DNA from: Galaxea fascicularis
Taxonomy: Eukaryota > Cnidaria > Anthozoa > Scleractinia > Euphylliidae
DNA length: 64,000 bases
Direction: 5' to 3'
Assembly: GCA_948470475.1 (NCBI GenBank)
Contig: OX419339.1
Span: 15,085,863-15,149,862 of the forward strand
The notes under the pieces were generated by a model. It did not search any database. It was not told where the DNA came from and saw only the letters and a list, made by a program, of their open reading frames with translations. Positions 1 through 13,010 of this stretch are shown here, piece by piece. Position 1 is the first letter of the stretch; each line of letters begins with the position of its first letter. Made by a program: the position numbers and the translations under genes.

Positions 1-1175
1 TGATGTTGGCGGTGCAAAGGTACATCTTCAACGTGTGGATTCTGAGTGGCTTGCTGATTGTAGTGGCTCAGATGGGGAGAGTACCGGCCAGGGACCATAG
101 GCGGGTGCTCGGAACTCATCTGAGTCTCATATCGGTGAACATAAGCCCTTCCATTGGGTGTGTTAGCACTGGCGTAGGTGGGCGAGTGGCAAACTGCGTA
201 TGATGTACTTGAGTAGCTCCCACTGCCTTGTTGCCCGTTTGGCGGATAAGAGGGGTAGTTTAAGGTGTAAGCGTTCTCATAAATGGTACATGGTGGAACA
301 GTAGGGAATGAAGGTGGCGTAGAGGCGCCTTGCGTTTCACTGATTTCACTTGGAGAACTACTGGCTTGCATCTCACTGTCCTCAGAGCTAACCATGCATT
401 CTCGCTTACAGGATGGTGGACTGGCCTTTGAGGCGGATACTTTACTCTCTGATTTTGAGGAGTCTAAAGATTCTGAACGTGCGGTTTGCGTGCTGGCTGA
501 TAGCGTTTCACGCTCTTTAGCTTTTTCTTGTGGAGCGGAAGTTGTTGTTGGGCTTTCAGAACTTGTTGTCTTTGTGTCGGCGGAAGTACTGTGGTCTTTT
601 TTGTCGTGATTCTCGGCGCTACTGCTGTTCTCAGATAGCGTCTTATCCTTCTTTCTGAAGCGCTTTCTTCTCCGCAAGTAGCTTCCATTTTCAAACATAT
701 TCAAACTCTCGGGATCCAAACTCCAGAAGCTTCCTTTGCCAGGCTTCTTATCGTCTCTTGGCACTTTCACGAAGCACTCATTGAGGGAGAGATTATGCCG
801 AATCGAGTTCTGCCAGCCTTGTTTATTCTCTCTGTAGTACGGAAATCTGTCCATGATGAATTGATATATCCCACTAAGTGTTATTTTCTTCTCTGGGGCG
901 CTCTGTATAGCCATGGCAATGAGCGCAATGTACGAATACGGCGGCTTTACCATCTCGTGTCTCTGATGTGGTACACGTTGAGCGTGAGGGATAGGAGGAT
1001 AAAGGCGATCTTGCCTCGCTTGATACTGTCCGTGTGCGGGATACACGGGGAAATGAACCGAAGAATAAGGGGACGCACCAGGTCGGTAAAATTCATAGCC
1101 TTGATTTCCGTACATCGGCGCAATCATATTGTTGCTAGCAGCAGCCGTGTTGGCGGGATAAGGGTACATGGACAT
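1..1175 (-). CDS. FoxC: Forkhead transcription factor, FoxC type (5' part; 3' end beyond window)
   Basis: An uninterrupted minus-strand reading frame of 391 codons runs from an ATG at 1175 to the left edge. An in-frame TGA at 1191-1193 lies just upstream, so the start is constrained; ATG-TCC-ATG gives two nearby candidates and I chose the first. The forkhead DNA-binding domain covers about residues 77-176, opening with [15 protein letters not shown] and containing the recognition-helix segment [19 protein letters not shown] and the wing [15 protein letters not shown]. The pre-domain residues EMVKPPYS and the post-domain basic run [10 protein letters not shown] fit FoxC rather than FoxA, FoxD or FoxE. 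After the domain come a Ser/Thr/Glu-rich and then a Tyr/Pro/Ser-rich tail, typical of activation regions. It is a nuclear developmental regulator by family knowledge. The gene is intronless as far as visible, as is common for FoxC. FoxC versus a close Fox class would be settled by a tree. Confidence 0.85.
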   Translation of the reverse strand, partial: MSMYPYPANTAAASNNMIAPMYGNQGYEFYRPGASPYSSVHFPVYPAHGQYQARQDRLYPPIPHAQRVPHQRHEMVKPPYSYIALIAMAIQSAPEKKITLSGIYQFIMDRFPYYRENKQGWQNSIRHNLSLNECFVKVPRDDKKPGKGSFWSLDPESLNMFENGSYLRRRKRFRKKDKTLSENSSSAENHDKKDHSTSADTKTTSSESPTTTSAPQEKAKERETLSASTQTARSESLDSSKSESKVSASKASPPSCKRECMVSSEDSEMQASSSPSEISETQGASTPPSFPTVPPCTIYENAYTLNYPSYPPNGQQGSGSYSSTSYAVCHSPTYASANTPNGRAYVHRYETQMSSEHPPMVPGRYSPHLSHYNQQATQNPHVEDVPLHRQH

Positions 1176-1344
1176 CACGGCTCTTGTAATTCACTCCAAA
1201 GATGCCCGCTTTGAACCTGGACGTAAATGATTTGATAAAAGCGTCGTTGCATGCACTTTGATTGATATCTGGCTCTTTGCGCGAGTCACGCGCTAGATAG
1301 ACACACTGTAATAAGATGTAAATTCGTTTGTCACCTTACACCAG

Positions 1345-1351
1345 TTATATA
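1345..1351 (-). promoter_or_regulatory. TATA box upstream of FoxC
   Basis: Minus-strand TATATAA lies about 170 bp upstream of the FoxC start codon. It would place a transcription start near 1315-1320 and a 5' leader of about 140 nt. CCAAT motifs occur further upstream, near 1383 (reverse orientation relative to the gene) and 1480. This is inferred from motif and position only. Confidence 0.5.
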
Positions 1352-4300
1352 TCTCGTCGGTTATGCAATTTCTCAGCGCCAGCCAATCGCTGAGAGCGCT
1401 CCTATCTGAAGGCCACACACAGTCACTCACTCCATTAGCCGGACAGTGCGGCCATTTCATTGCGCTTTTACCTTTCCAACCAATTGCATTATTTCTGCTG
1501 TCAACACCATTTCAACAAGTAGCAATTGTTCAGCTTATGATAGGTGTTGCTGCCAAAAACTATTGGCGCGGGGGTGAGATGTCACAAGAGAGGTACTAAT
1601 TGCTTGTAACGGAGTACATTCAAAGTGCAAAACCATGCGTGTGTATTGAAGTCAGCGCGTTCAGTCGAGACTATGTTCTACGCGAGTTTACATTGCAAAA
1701 CGATATTTAGGGACGCTGCCGTTTTTTGTTAAGCGATGTTTGCGCTGGAAGGGGACAATGGAGAACCATCTGGAAATCTGACAAGCTAAGAAGTGAATAC
1801 CCATAACATGTGGAGTACATCGGTCTTTAATGCCCATAACTGATTCCTGATTCATTAATTAGAGGTTTGAATTTGTCTTCAAAGGGATGAATTTACAGGG
1901 GAAACCCTGAAAAAACAAGAACTTAACTATAATTGCCGCTTGATGCGAAAGAAAACAAGGGTGACAAAAGCCAGGTTTTTTTTTAGGTGTCACACCACGC
2001 AGTTTGAATAAGAAAATCGAGAATCGGGCAGACAGAAGATTATTGGGCTCTCGGGAATTTAAAAGACTCATCACAAAATCGGCTTTTGATATGGGCAGAA
2101 AATAATCAGGAGTTAAGAGACTATCTGACGCAGGACACAATGCGAGCTGAGGATCTGTGAGGCTTGATTCGGCGGTTTTTTGACACTACTGTCAGTAGGC
2201 GTGACTGTCCAAGGGCTTATCTGCCGCGATAATGAATACTAGATTAGCATAACTCCCAGTCAGCACTCACGTTTCGCTGATTGACTTATGGATGGCTTGT
2301 CATTTTCTTATCACTCTGAGTTTTTCTGTGTGGGAGATTTCTGGAGCCTTACTAAAAAAAAAAGGCGCCTAACAAATGAATTATTTCTTCCAAAACAAGG
2401 AAAAAATAGTCTGTGACAGTTGAGAATATGTACATCGAACAAGCTAGAGCGTGTGATTAAAAAAATTGGCCCTCTGCACTTGTAAAGGGTTCGATCAAAG
2501 GTTGGATGTGAACTAAAAATACTCGGAGAACCGAAAATAGCACCCTTTCATCCCATTATTGGTAAATCCTTGGCTGACAAAAACCACTTGCTCTTAGAAA
2601 AAAGACTGAAATGTGTGTGGTGTTTTTTGGTGAAATGACGCTGGAGACGAAGAAATTAATTCTAGCACCAGGAATGTTGGTTAAATTTCAAAAGAGGGTG
2701 GTTTCGCAATTCTGTCCTACCGCTGTTCAAGGTATGAATGGATTTTACGTCAGTACCTGCGTAGGTTCACTTGGGTTAGCATGTCATCAAATGGGGTATT
2801 AGTATCAGTATCATGCCGCAACAATGACGCATTTTGACATGTACATAGCACGGAACGCTACAAGCATAGCAATTATCAAACGTGTCAGCTGTAGACAAAG
2901 GGAGGTCTCGGGGTCAAGAGCTGTGGTGGTGAACGTAGCTTGTTTTGACTGTTTCGATAAGTAAAAGTTTCCTTCCGATGATCGAGTTTTTCCGTTTAAC
3001 ACCTGGCTAACAGTGAATGAGGTGTTTGCAGAAACACGAAGCCAGTATGAAGGTGGTGTTCCAAAAATGCCGGTTATATGGGTTATTGCATTAAAATACA
3101 GATACGATAAATTCACCTATCTCATCAGTAAAGAAAGGTTTAGTTTCAGGTCGCAAACATTCCCGAATTCCTTAATTTCACTAAAATCCCAAAACTGGAT
3201 TGCCTGAATAGTTCTAATACTTTTTAGCCGTTATCGTTTGATGTACTGTAGTGCCAGTTTTAAATTGAAGCGTTACACGCGAAATGAGTGTCAGTTAAAT
3301 TGTCACGGCAGTATTTTTGTGTGCAACATTATGTGTTATAACACAGAAAATCTGTTGGCCAGGTGCCACACTTTTAATTACACTTCTATAAGGAAATGCA
3401 CCAGTTTATGAGAAATGTTATGTACAAACCTGCAAATCGAGGGAGTGGTAACAATAATACAAAAAGTGGTATCGAAATAGCAAAATTGTGGAAAGCTTTT
3501 TGGAAAACTCGATTGAAAAATTAAAAAATTCAGTCCGCGAAAATAACAAATAAACTTCAGACGAAAAGCCGGAGCTTACTGAACTTATCCAAAATTTAAC
3601 TTCAGTCGCAGCTCTGGGGTATTGAGCTAGAGGCGTTGCTGAGACAGCGGTGACCGAGAAGAATGCAAGATCAAATCAAATCTGTCTCGAATTCCAAGAG
3701 ATCACAAATAAAGCTGTCTCGGAAACACAAGGCTCAGATCGGTAATCCTTCCTTGACGAATTTCCAGCTTTCTCGATCTCTGAACACTGAACCTTCTCAA
3801 TCTTCTTTTGATACTAAATGTGTCCGTCTCGGTCACATACCTGGCCTAAAAATAGCCGATCCTGAGCCTGGAAATAGAGTGTAAAAAGTCCCTGGAAAAG
3901 CCGGTATTCGACAGTCTATGAGATTACCGTCAGCGTTTATGTAAATCTCGTAAAGTCAGGCAGGGATGTTGCACATACTTGTGTATAGTTCATTTGCAGG
4001 TGCGGTTTGACGAAGAGGTCGGAAGAAACAGACAGAACTATCTGTGGTAAACACTTGCAAGCAAACATTCGGTCAAGTCACTTTGAGCAATCGTATTGCA
4101 TCTTTCAATTTAACCACAAACCCGGAATACACGGATACTTAACTAGAAAATATTAAGAAGAAAGGGATAACCTTGAAAGACTTCTTCGAATTTCCTGATT
4201 CGAATAATCTATAAATAGGCAATGACTATATGGTCACGATATTCACTGTCACATTCACTTAGAAAACAAGGCAGAACAGATCACGTACGGGAATGCACTT

Positions 4301-7300
4301 TATCTGAGTGACAAGAAAACAAACCACAATCAGCGAATTGCACAGACAGTCCTTGATTTATCTTTGGAACGCTTCCCGTACCCTTTCAGAAAAAATATCG
4401 TGATCTGAAATATTTCGGTCTCCACAGCAACAAGAAGGAGCAAGTTCCTAAGTCACGTCCTGTTTCTCAAAGGCACGAAAACACATGAACAACGTTTACC
4501 AAAAGCACGCGAGCACAGTTGCCTTCTTCATTTCAAAATAGCATCTCTGACTAGCTAGTCTCAAAGTATAAACAACGGTCAGATGTTTGCAGTTAGAAAA
4601 CGGCTCATTTTGGCAGTTACATAAGCTGACCTTTTATTTTTGTGCTAAAGGTTGGCAAGTTGTTTGCCCCTCTTACCAGTTGTTCAATCTGCATAACAAA
4701 CTTAAAACAACGCTTGTTAGAGAGGCGAATTCTCCATTTCACCAACCGTGGGAAAATAGCACCTAAATGTTCCCACAGACACCAAATCGAATAGCTTAAC
4801 TGAAAGTTTTAGTCAATATTGACATTTTTTTTGAAGTGCAAAAATGAGGTCTACGTATAGTTTCTCTTGAGTTCAACAGGTCCCAGTGACCCATGCTACT
4901 TAAAACTATTTCAGCCGTTTGTCTCCGTTCTCAGCCATGTATTAGAATAGATTTTTTTAAGTCGCTCGTTAAGCTTTAAGAAGATTTCAGTCTAGAAATA
5001 GATTAGGATGTTTGTTTGATCTGTAGTATGTTTTACTTTACCACTTTCCTAAAAACAGCATCAAACAGATTACAACACTGGGGCAATCAATCACTTAGAC
5101 TCAATTTAGACTAGCTCAGATTTTTCCTTATTGAGCAAATGTCAATATAGATCGAATATACCGTGGGAAAATAAACCAGAAGCCGATCAGTTAAATTAGT
5201 TTTTTCCCCCATTCGTTCTCAGAACTCAATTAAACCCTCATCCTCGTTCCTTGATGCTTGAGGCGGAGGATTTGTTAAATATTTGTGTCGCTATAAACTC
5301 AATTGTTTACAAGCCAAAAATATGTTTTTTGGGGCATTTTGTGAGTGCTCCTTACAAACGAATAGTCAAACTGCTACGGTTTTCGAGATCTATGTCAATA
5401 TTGTTCTTTGGTGTGAAGACGGTTTTACTGTCATTCGTTTGGAATCAAAACAGTAATCAAAGCTCAACAAAAACGTTTGCATCCTGCATACCATTAAAAA
5501 CAAGGGGCAAATTCGTTTGACTAGGAAGATTCACTGTAATGGTGAAACTGGTATATCAATGACATCACCAAGATGAGACAAAAGCTAAAACCTTTAGGTA
5601 GTGATGAGTCAAGGTTGAAACTGTTTTCTTAGAGTTTATGTCACAGCGTACTATGCATGTCAAGTTTACTGATACTCGCTTAAGATAGTTGTTTTGTAAA
5701 CTTCGGACGCGTAACGCAACAGTTTATGTTAAAACACAGTGAAAAACTCCAAGGCCGTCGACTCAACAGTCTTTCCGGACATATTTTGCGGTTTCGATGC
5801 CAAATCGAATCAAAATACAACCAGTACAATCCCAAATGTCAGTTTCGAAATTCTCGAAACAAACGGTACAGACGAAAAGTGCTGTTAAATAGCTTCAATT
5901 CAAATGAGGTCATGGATGCATCTGGCTCCTAATCTGGTCCAAGCTCAATCGCATTTTTTTTTTGGGCGGGAAACTCTTAACTCTCTTCAAGGCGTACCCT
6001 TATCTACTGCCAAAACACAGAGTTGGTCATTGTTTAGCCGAATTTCTCATCTTTTGCTTGTTTGTAATTAAATCTCTCGAAAGTAGACACTTTTGAGAGG
6101 TCTAGTCTCAGGGTGTCCGCCTTCGACAGAGTTCACTGCATATTACATGAAGAGACGTTCGTCCATGAGAGAAAAAGGAAAACATAATGCTGGAGCGCGT
6201 AAACGTGCAACATCGCTCAGTGTTCCAATATGAACTGCATTCTTATTTGCACGAGTTGTGATGATCAAAAGTATACAACACAAGAACTTTTAAAAGTTAC
6301 CTGCGACCTGAGGACTGGAAAGGAAACAAATGATCGCGATCTTTTGATTTTACAAGGCAGTGCGGTTACAAAGCCTTATAACATATATTTTGTGGTCACG
6401 TGGATCATTTATTTATTTATTTATCATTTATTTTTATGAACTTAGCTACCATAATATCTTCGAACTGGCAGACGACTCTTGCCCACTGCGTTAGTGCTCT
6501 TATAAAACGTAAAAGCGGCATGATAAAACTGTGTGTAGTAAGTGTTTTTAGCAATTTTGTAGACTGTATCTTCGAGTTGGTCCTTCTTTCTTGAAACTTT
6601 CATTCTCACGGCGTAAAAACTGCTGGATAAAAAGAGTGATTAATGCTATCCGTCAGGATTTCATTCATTTGTGCCCTCACTCAGCGGTAGTGCGGGGATG
6701 TCTCGTGCCAGGTAGTTTCCGGCAAAGGTTCAGCTTTGCCGTACCTGGTGGGAAAAACTGGGTATGAAGTAAGAAAAGTCAAATTAACATTGAAGGAGAA
6801 ATTCGTAATGGATGTAAATTTAATTCGTTTAGTTTAAAGGAATGGAAATCATCCAATTATTAGCTATTATAAGCAGCGGTATTTTCCACTGCTGCTGCGT
6901 TGTTGAAGATTTGAACGAAGTTCTCCATATCGTATGAAACTTCAACTATCAGTTTTCACATTCAGCAGGAGCATTCAGCTAAGATCACAGCTGAGCCGAA
7001 TTATTCGTATCGCCATAAAACCTCTAGAGGAAGATCAGGGGTATATGGCTTAATAGGTTCCCTATGATCCAACTGACTATTTCCGACAAACAAACAGTAA
7101 GATACTTTGTTGTGCCAAGCAGATGTTATTAAAAAAGTGCTTTCACATTAATCTCACAGAATGATGTGCAGAAGGACTTTATGACAACACTTTATGACAA
7201 TTTCTATATTTCTGTTGTCGGTTGATTATTTGCATTTTTCTAATGAAACAGATTCTTGTTTTCACCAAAGCAGTTTTCAGTTTTATTCAACTCCAGACTT

Positions 7301-10300
7301 TCGCCACAACTATCGACACTAAACCGAATCAGAAATCCTTGTAAATTACTCAACGTTCCCCGATTTCTGTTAGCATTGTTTTTTATAATTGCGTTTTCTT
7401 ATTGATATTAATGAACAACATAACAGGTTTAACAGTTTCCTCAGCGTTCCTCGGTGAATCTATTACAAATGACTTAATTTGCTAATCAATTCTTAACACC
7501 ATTTACTTCGAACAGCTCAAGCTATCTGCGGCAGTAGTGTAGTTTTGTATCCCATTAGTGTTTAAGTTTTATTGTTGACGAGACTAAAGGGAAAGTCTGT
7601 TCCTACACTCTCTAATAATGATAAAAATGAATAAAGTCGGGATGTAATGAGACTGTCAGTTTCTTTTTGACGCGAGTGGCTGCAAATTGTTTAAACAAAC
7701 TGCAGAAAACACCCATCTCATAACCGTCCTCTCAGTACACGCAGGGACGGCAAATGTAGAGGCGCGCACTAGGTGAACTATTTGGTTGTAAACGTGCAGG
7801 AATCAAGAATCAAGTTTATTTCCCACATGAAAAATAAAAATCTTTTTAACCGCAAAGATCGCATTGGAGTAAGTCTGACATACTGAGTGTCTAGAAAGGA
7901 AACTATCCGTACTATGCGCATATCTCTTTAGTGACGGCACGCAACTGGTAAGTTTCAGCAAGTTTCAGATCTAAAAACAAGAAATTGTCATATAAATATA
8001 ATTTGCTAGCAAAGAACATTGTTCACCCTTGCCTGTGCTTTAATAAAAAAATATCCCTTGTCAAAGAATAAGAGTTTTTTTTTATCTTCGTGGTTTAAGA
8101 TTGTGCGCTGTAAAACAGTCGTAAACTACTTTTTTCCTTTAGAATCTCAACGCATAAAAAACTAAAACCGCCGGCTGGCTGGATAATATAATCCAATAAA
8201 AAGAGCCATTTTGAGCCAACCTGAACCAAATTTAGTGTTTAATACGGACACAATCGCCAAGTGTTCTACGGAAGTAGGTAAAGTTACTCTGCGGATTAAG
8301 TCAGCCATGAAGACCCCCAGATAAATCAGCGAACACTATAGCGTACAATACAAGGGACACCACGCCGTCAAATTCATCAGCTGGAGCAAAAACTCACACT
8401 GTTTTAATAAAATCCATCGAGAAAGACTTCTGCTTTTATTGCGCATCTGCCAACTACAGTGCCGGCCAGGCGCCGAGATAAGAATGTGATTGCTGTGCTT
8501 TAAAGCTAAATTTTCCGTCCTCCGCTAATCATAAGACTCATCAGACGGCTTAACTTCTGCGTGCAACGTTCTAACAGAACGAACATCTTCCTGAAATTTT
8601 ATTCAAGCAAAGTTGAAATACAAAGCACCATTGAGAAACAAAGTTCAGTGGCTCTCACTTCAACGGTATGTTAACCACAGACTCCACTGGAAATTTGAAT
8701 CTCACAACATTACATGACTCGACAAGATTGATTCTAGAATGCATAATAGGGTAATAACAACCATCTTATCGGATCTTCGATCCTCTTGAACATATTCCAA
8801 GCTACCAATTTCCGCAGTGAAATTTGCCATCGTGTTAAGGTTTGTCGCTGAAAGGTAGCTTGTTTGCTTTGCTAATCGTCCTCTTATAAGTTAAAGTTAT
8901 TCATAACAAACCATTCACTTATGAAAACACACCATAATTATAGTTTAAGGGTCAAACAAGCCGAGATTATTAACAAGGGCTACTGCGTGATGACGGCTCC
9001 AAAAAGCGTGTTGAATTTTAATACTATATATATTGCCCCGGGCTAGATTAGATTCAGTATGATATCCCACTGAAAAGATGGAGAAAATACCTTTAACCTT
9101 CTTATTCTAGCAGGGTGTAGCGGTGACCGTCTTTACTGAAGAGTTACGGCCCACTATGACTGACATGCCAGAAATAAATGATCTACATGCAAGCGCTGTA
9201 TCAGCGGGGTGTATTTAAAGTTAGGGATAGGGCAGCTCGCCAGTAGTAAAGATCACAAAGGTAAAACAGTCCGGCGTTCGAAATTATTAAAGGTAGGCAC
9301 AGCGGATAGGCTGAAACACCGCGGCCAAAACTTCTAAATTGTCCTCAAGGATTATAAAGTAAACAGGAGTCAGACAGGCCTTTTTGCTCCGTAAACGTCG
9401 CAGCTACGGCCATATTAAAATACGAAAAACAAAAAATAACAAGACTAACGATAAAAGAACAAGATTACGGAAGAGGTAAACAACAGATCCACTGAAGCAT
9501 AAATATTAATTATTTATCAAGTAAACCAGCTGATAAGCATTTGCATCTCCACAGCTGATGAGCGTAGATGTGTTCAATAAAGTTGAAAAGTCAAGGACTA
9601 GAATAATATGGTCAAGGTGTTTCCTGTGACCTGATTATTGGCTATAACTCTATTACCCTGCATGCAAGCAAGACTGCAAGTACGAGTACCATGCTTTCAT
9701 CACTTGAACGGGCCGGGACTGTGCAACTTGACTAGCTAACTGTTTGGAATTGGAAACAGTAAAAGTTTGGCCAGCCGAAAATCATAGCATAAGATAGCTA
9801 TTACTACGAATATGTTTGAAGACCATGGAAAACAAATTTTGCTTTAGCTTTTGTTTCCGGCGATCAACTGTTTTGTAAAGTTCAGGTACGGAAACCGCGC
9901 CTTCTGATCTAAGATAATTTCCCTTTCCTTGTGGAGTTTAAAGGATAAACGAAAGATAACCCTTGGAACTAATGTCTAAACAGGATAATTCTACGGTGTG
10001 GTATGCAAGCTGATTGTTTTCAAGGTAGTAGAATTCAATTGATTTTCCGGGTTGGTAATACCGATAAGACTACCATTTTTAAAGGATAGTCTGACAATTT
10101 CTTGAATGCATCCAAGACATTTTGTTTCGTGCGTTCGTTCGTTCTTCCTTCCTTTCGCGTTTCCTCCCTTTCTCTTTCTTTCTATCTTGTAGTCCGAATG
10201 CATCAGTTTATAGGTGGCTAGGATTATTTTTGTGTTAATTTACTATGAAAGCTCTTAGTGATTGGAAAGTAAGAGAATCAAACTGTGCCACATGTGCTTA

Positions 10301-10589
10301 GGTCGAGACAGCACAGAGAGAAATGTCACACTTCATTCAAATCTTTTGCTAAATTACCAAAGAAACTAGAAACAGACTATATGAACAGCTGTTGAAACTG
10401 CTTATCCAAGTCATTTTTTACTTATTTTTGTAATCTTTACGGGCAAACCACAAACTGTTGCACCGAGTTTCGTAGAGATTTTAGAACCAAAAAAAAAAGG
10501 GATCGCGGAAAATTCCCCTTCGAAATTCTAAATCAAACGACTAGATCCCACCTGCAGGAAATTCTTTGTTTAAAACAGTTTCGCGTTTA

Positions 10590-10730
10590 CAGGGATTTCC
10601 ATTTGGAATGCACTCCCAGATTACATGAAACTAATCAGCTGCTGTGAATGCTTTCAAGAAACAAATCAATGTACCGCTAGGTTACCATTGAAACCCTATC
10701 TAACAATGACGGGTTACAGCAGTATGCGGC
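10590..10730 (+). mobile_element. Possible decayed LINE reverse-transcriptase C-terminal fragment
   Basis: A short plus-strand frame reads GISIWNALPDYMKL, resembling the conserved WNSLP motif near the C-terminus of non-LTR retrotransposon ORF2 proteins, followed by degenerate sequence. No flanking reverse-transcriptase motifs are recognisable. The call rests on this one motif and is weak. Confidence 0.3.
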
Positions 10731-11238
10731 CTTGTGCCAACAAGGGAATAAAATTGACTATGAACACAAGGAGCCACTGTTGGCTAACCAGACTGGGTCG
10801 GCTTCTAGCTAACAAAAAAAGAGGCGGCATTGCAACAAACCGTCAGCGGGCGAAGCCGGAGGTGCTATACTAGCAACCTCCACGATGGGCCTTCAATCTG
10901 CCCAGTAGCTGCAGATCAGCATGGAGGCAACCCCAAGGTCAATGCAGTAAAGTAATTTACCGAGACAGTGTCATCTCAAGTAATAATCAGGGACATTGCC
11001 TGTGCAAAGCAAGTAGTTCGTTGATAAATTAAAAAAAAAAAAACAAAAGGGAGTAAAAGCTTAGCTCTTTGTGGTATGTCAACTATTTGAAATTGCGCAT
11101 GACAACAACCGATGAGTGAGGAAAACATTAAACGATGAACGGAAGGTTCACAAGCGAAAAACTTGTAATGTATCAGTGGTTCAGTGATATAGTAAAAAAT
11201 ATACATCAAAAGAGTCAGAAATGTTTCTTAAAAACACA

Positions 11239-11266
11239 GACGTTTCGGGTATATGACCCTTCTTCA
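11239..11266 (-). ncRNA. Hammerhead-ribozyme-like motif at PLE 3' end
   Basis: The minus strand carries CTGAAGA, a stem of GGGT pairing with ACCC across a 5-nt loop, then GAAA followed by CGTC. This follows the hammerhead core order CUGANGA, stem II, GAAA, stem III, cleavage triplet. The ACGT after GAA is self-complementary, as in PLE hammerheads thought to act as dimers. One unpaired A precedes stem II. Catalysis is not shown. Confidence 0.45.
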
Positions 11267-12342
11267 GTGTGGCCAAAGCGTTTAGAAAACGCAATCGTCT
11301 AAAAAACTGTTAGGTGAAAGTGCCTATGTGCGCGTGTGACCAGTAGCGCGAGCAATCATAAGTTAATTTAAATGAAGTTAAAATTAATATTGAAGCCATT
11401 CGGCTGGACAGTTTCAACTGGAAACCATCCTCATTTCACTCTGTTTCCGATGGAGGTTTGTTTCCCTACATAAAACCACGCCATGAAAATGCGGACATCA
11501 GAGATACTGTGGCCCGTGGAGTTGAAATGCTGGGACACAGAAAATTCAGTTCTTATGCTTCTTAAGTGTTCACCAAAGCGACTCCTGAGGTTTCGTCCTG
11601 TCTCACCAATCACGGTAATGAAGGGACAGCGGCGGCAAGATATCCAGTATACAAGGTTCTCGGTTCGGCAGGTGAATTGGTCACGTATAGGAAAGGAGCA
11701 TTTGGGGCCTCGTAGCTCGGTGTGAGGACTGATGCAGTTGCAAGTATGGCCGCAACGGGGTGATCACACGCACGTGTTCCAGACCGCTCAGTGGAGGAGT
11801 TGTCCGCTGAGTGTGCAAGTATATTACGCAGACTGGTATCACGTTTTGAAGGCTACAAAAGGTGGGTGTGGGAAGATATTATTATTATAATTATTTCGAA
11901 GAGCACATGAATTGATTTAGGTATTAAAGGGGTGGTATGTGAGAACAAGAGGAAGTTCATCACTGGTTGTGTCATTCCGAGCGTAGAGCATCAGGACGGC
12001 TGATAGTTGCAACCCTTCGCAGATTGTTATCAAGCAAAGAACGGGATAACCACGTTGTGAGAAGAATGTTATCTCCCTAGATCTCACGTGGAAGTCATCA
12101 TTGTCGGTGCAAAGTCTACGCAGGGGTAGAAACTGGCTGTGAGGGATAGGACGTCTGCAGTGATCAGGATAGAAAGAAGAGAAATGAAGGTAGTTGTGAG
12201 TACCCGTTTTCTTGTCGAAGAAGGAAGTTTGGATCCTAACATCACTGAGAAATGCGTAAGTTGACGTCCAAGAAAAGGTAGTTCTGTTCCAGTGATATGG
12301 TTGTAAATTGGAGTGCTGGATGGAAGTTAGATATGAAGTCTA

Positions 12343-12712
12343 AGGGCCCGATTACATGGCGAATTTCAGCCCGGTTAACCGGGCTGAAATTTCATCCTGG
12401 CTTCTGAAACAAATCCTCTGAAAATCAAATTGTCGATTACATGGAGATTTTTTCAGCCCGGGGCGAAATTCAGCCCGGGCTGAAAATCCTAGCCCGGTTT
12501 GACCAAACCGGGCTAGGATTTTCAGCCTCATGTAATCGAAAAGAAATTTCAGCCCGGGCTGAAAAGCAGGAAATAACATGGCTGCCTGATTTTCCCGAGA
12601 CTCTTCGCGCCAAATTTCATATTTGGTGCCGAGACTAATATTTCAGCCCGAGCTGAAGTTCATCATGTAATCGCAACAAAATTTCAGCCCGGTTAACCGG
12701 GCTGAAATTTCA
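12343..12712. mobile_element. Palindrome-rich insertion inside the decayed PLE
   Basis: About 370 bp splits the PLE coding remnant between two parts of the RT. A 30-bp perfect palindrome, centred on CCGGTTAACCGG, occurs at 12362-12391 and again at 12680-12709. A 21-bp-armed hairpin with a 4-nt loop spans 12480-12525. The motif CAGCCCGG or its complement recurs about ten times, and GATTACATG recurs in both orientations. There is no coding capacity. The exact ends are uncertain and no target duplication was identified. It looks like a nonautonomous fold-back element. Confidence 0.65.
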
Positions 12713-13010
12713 TGTTCCTCCCTTGTGCACGAAGCTGCCCCAACAATATCATCAATGTATCTGTTAGTTTAGGAAAAGGCAGGCGCAATAATACGATGCG
12801 CACGCGTGCAAGTCTCAGAAGAAAGGGAAAACTTAAAGATCAGCCCGCGCGGTCGGGTGGTTCTGAAGATTAACCACATTTCCAGTCTTTTCCGGTGGAT
12901 GTGATTGCCGGTGCAGAGTTTGATGTCACGAATCTCAGCATCGGACAAGCTGTGGTTCGTTATACCCTGCCGAGGAGAGTTAAGTGCAATCATACTTTGC
13001 ACTTACTTGA

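Larger units (their letters stand above)
1176..11224. other. Gene-poor spacer upstream of FoxC
   Basis: About 10 kb with no reading frame that resembles a known protein and no convincing exon. It is AT-rich and contains homopolymer tracts, a pyrimidine-rich tract near 10130-10190, a small hairpin near 6722-6741 (GGCAAAG loop CTTTGCC) and a possible LINE relic at 10590-10730 (listed separately). It could hold FoxC regulatory DNA, but nothing in the sequence proves that. Confidence 0.5.
11225..13010 (-). pseudogene. Decayed Penelope-like retroelement (RT plus GIY-YIG), interrupted
   Basis: Reading the minus strand from high to low coordinates gives an N-terminal PLE-like motif (NVVNLQNHP, near 12870), then reverse-transcriptase motif C RYIDDIVGAASC near 12735-12775, then after an inserted element DFISNFHPALQFT and NYLFLDV near 12260-12340, the thumb-region motif PHSQFLPLRRLC near 12115-12150, and finally a GIY-YIG endonuclease remnant IGETGRNLRSRFGEHL at 11560-11613. 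Stops and frameshifts break the frame, and the RT fingers and motifs A and B are missing. RT with a C-terminal GIY-YIG endonuclease defines canonical Penelope-like elements. A hammerhead-like motif sits at the 3' end (11239-11266). Confidence 0.75.

Noticed and set aside
795..1214. Plus-strand 139-codon frame
   Set aside because: It is antisense to the forkhead coding sequence and matches nothing; the forkhead frame explains the openness.
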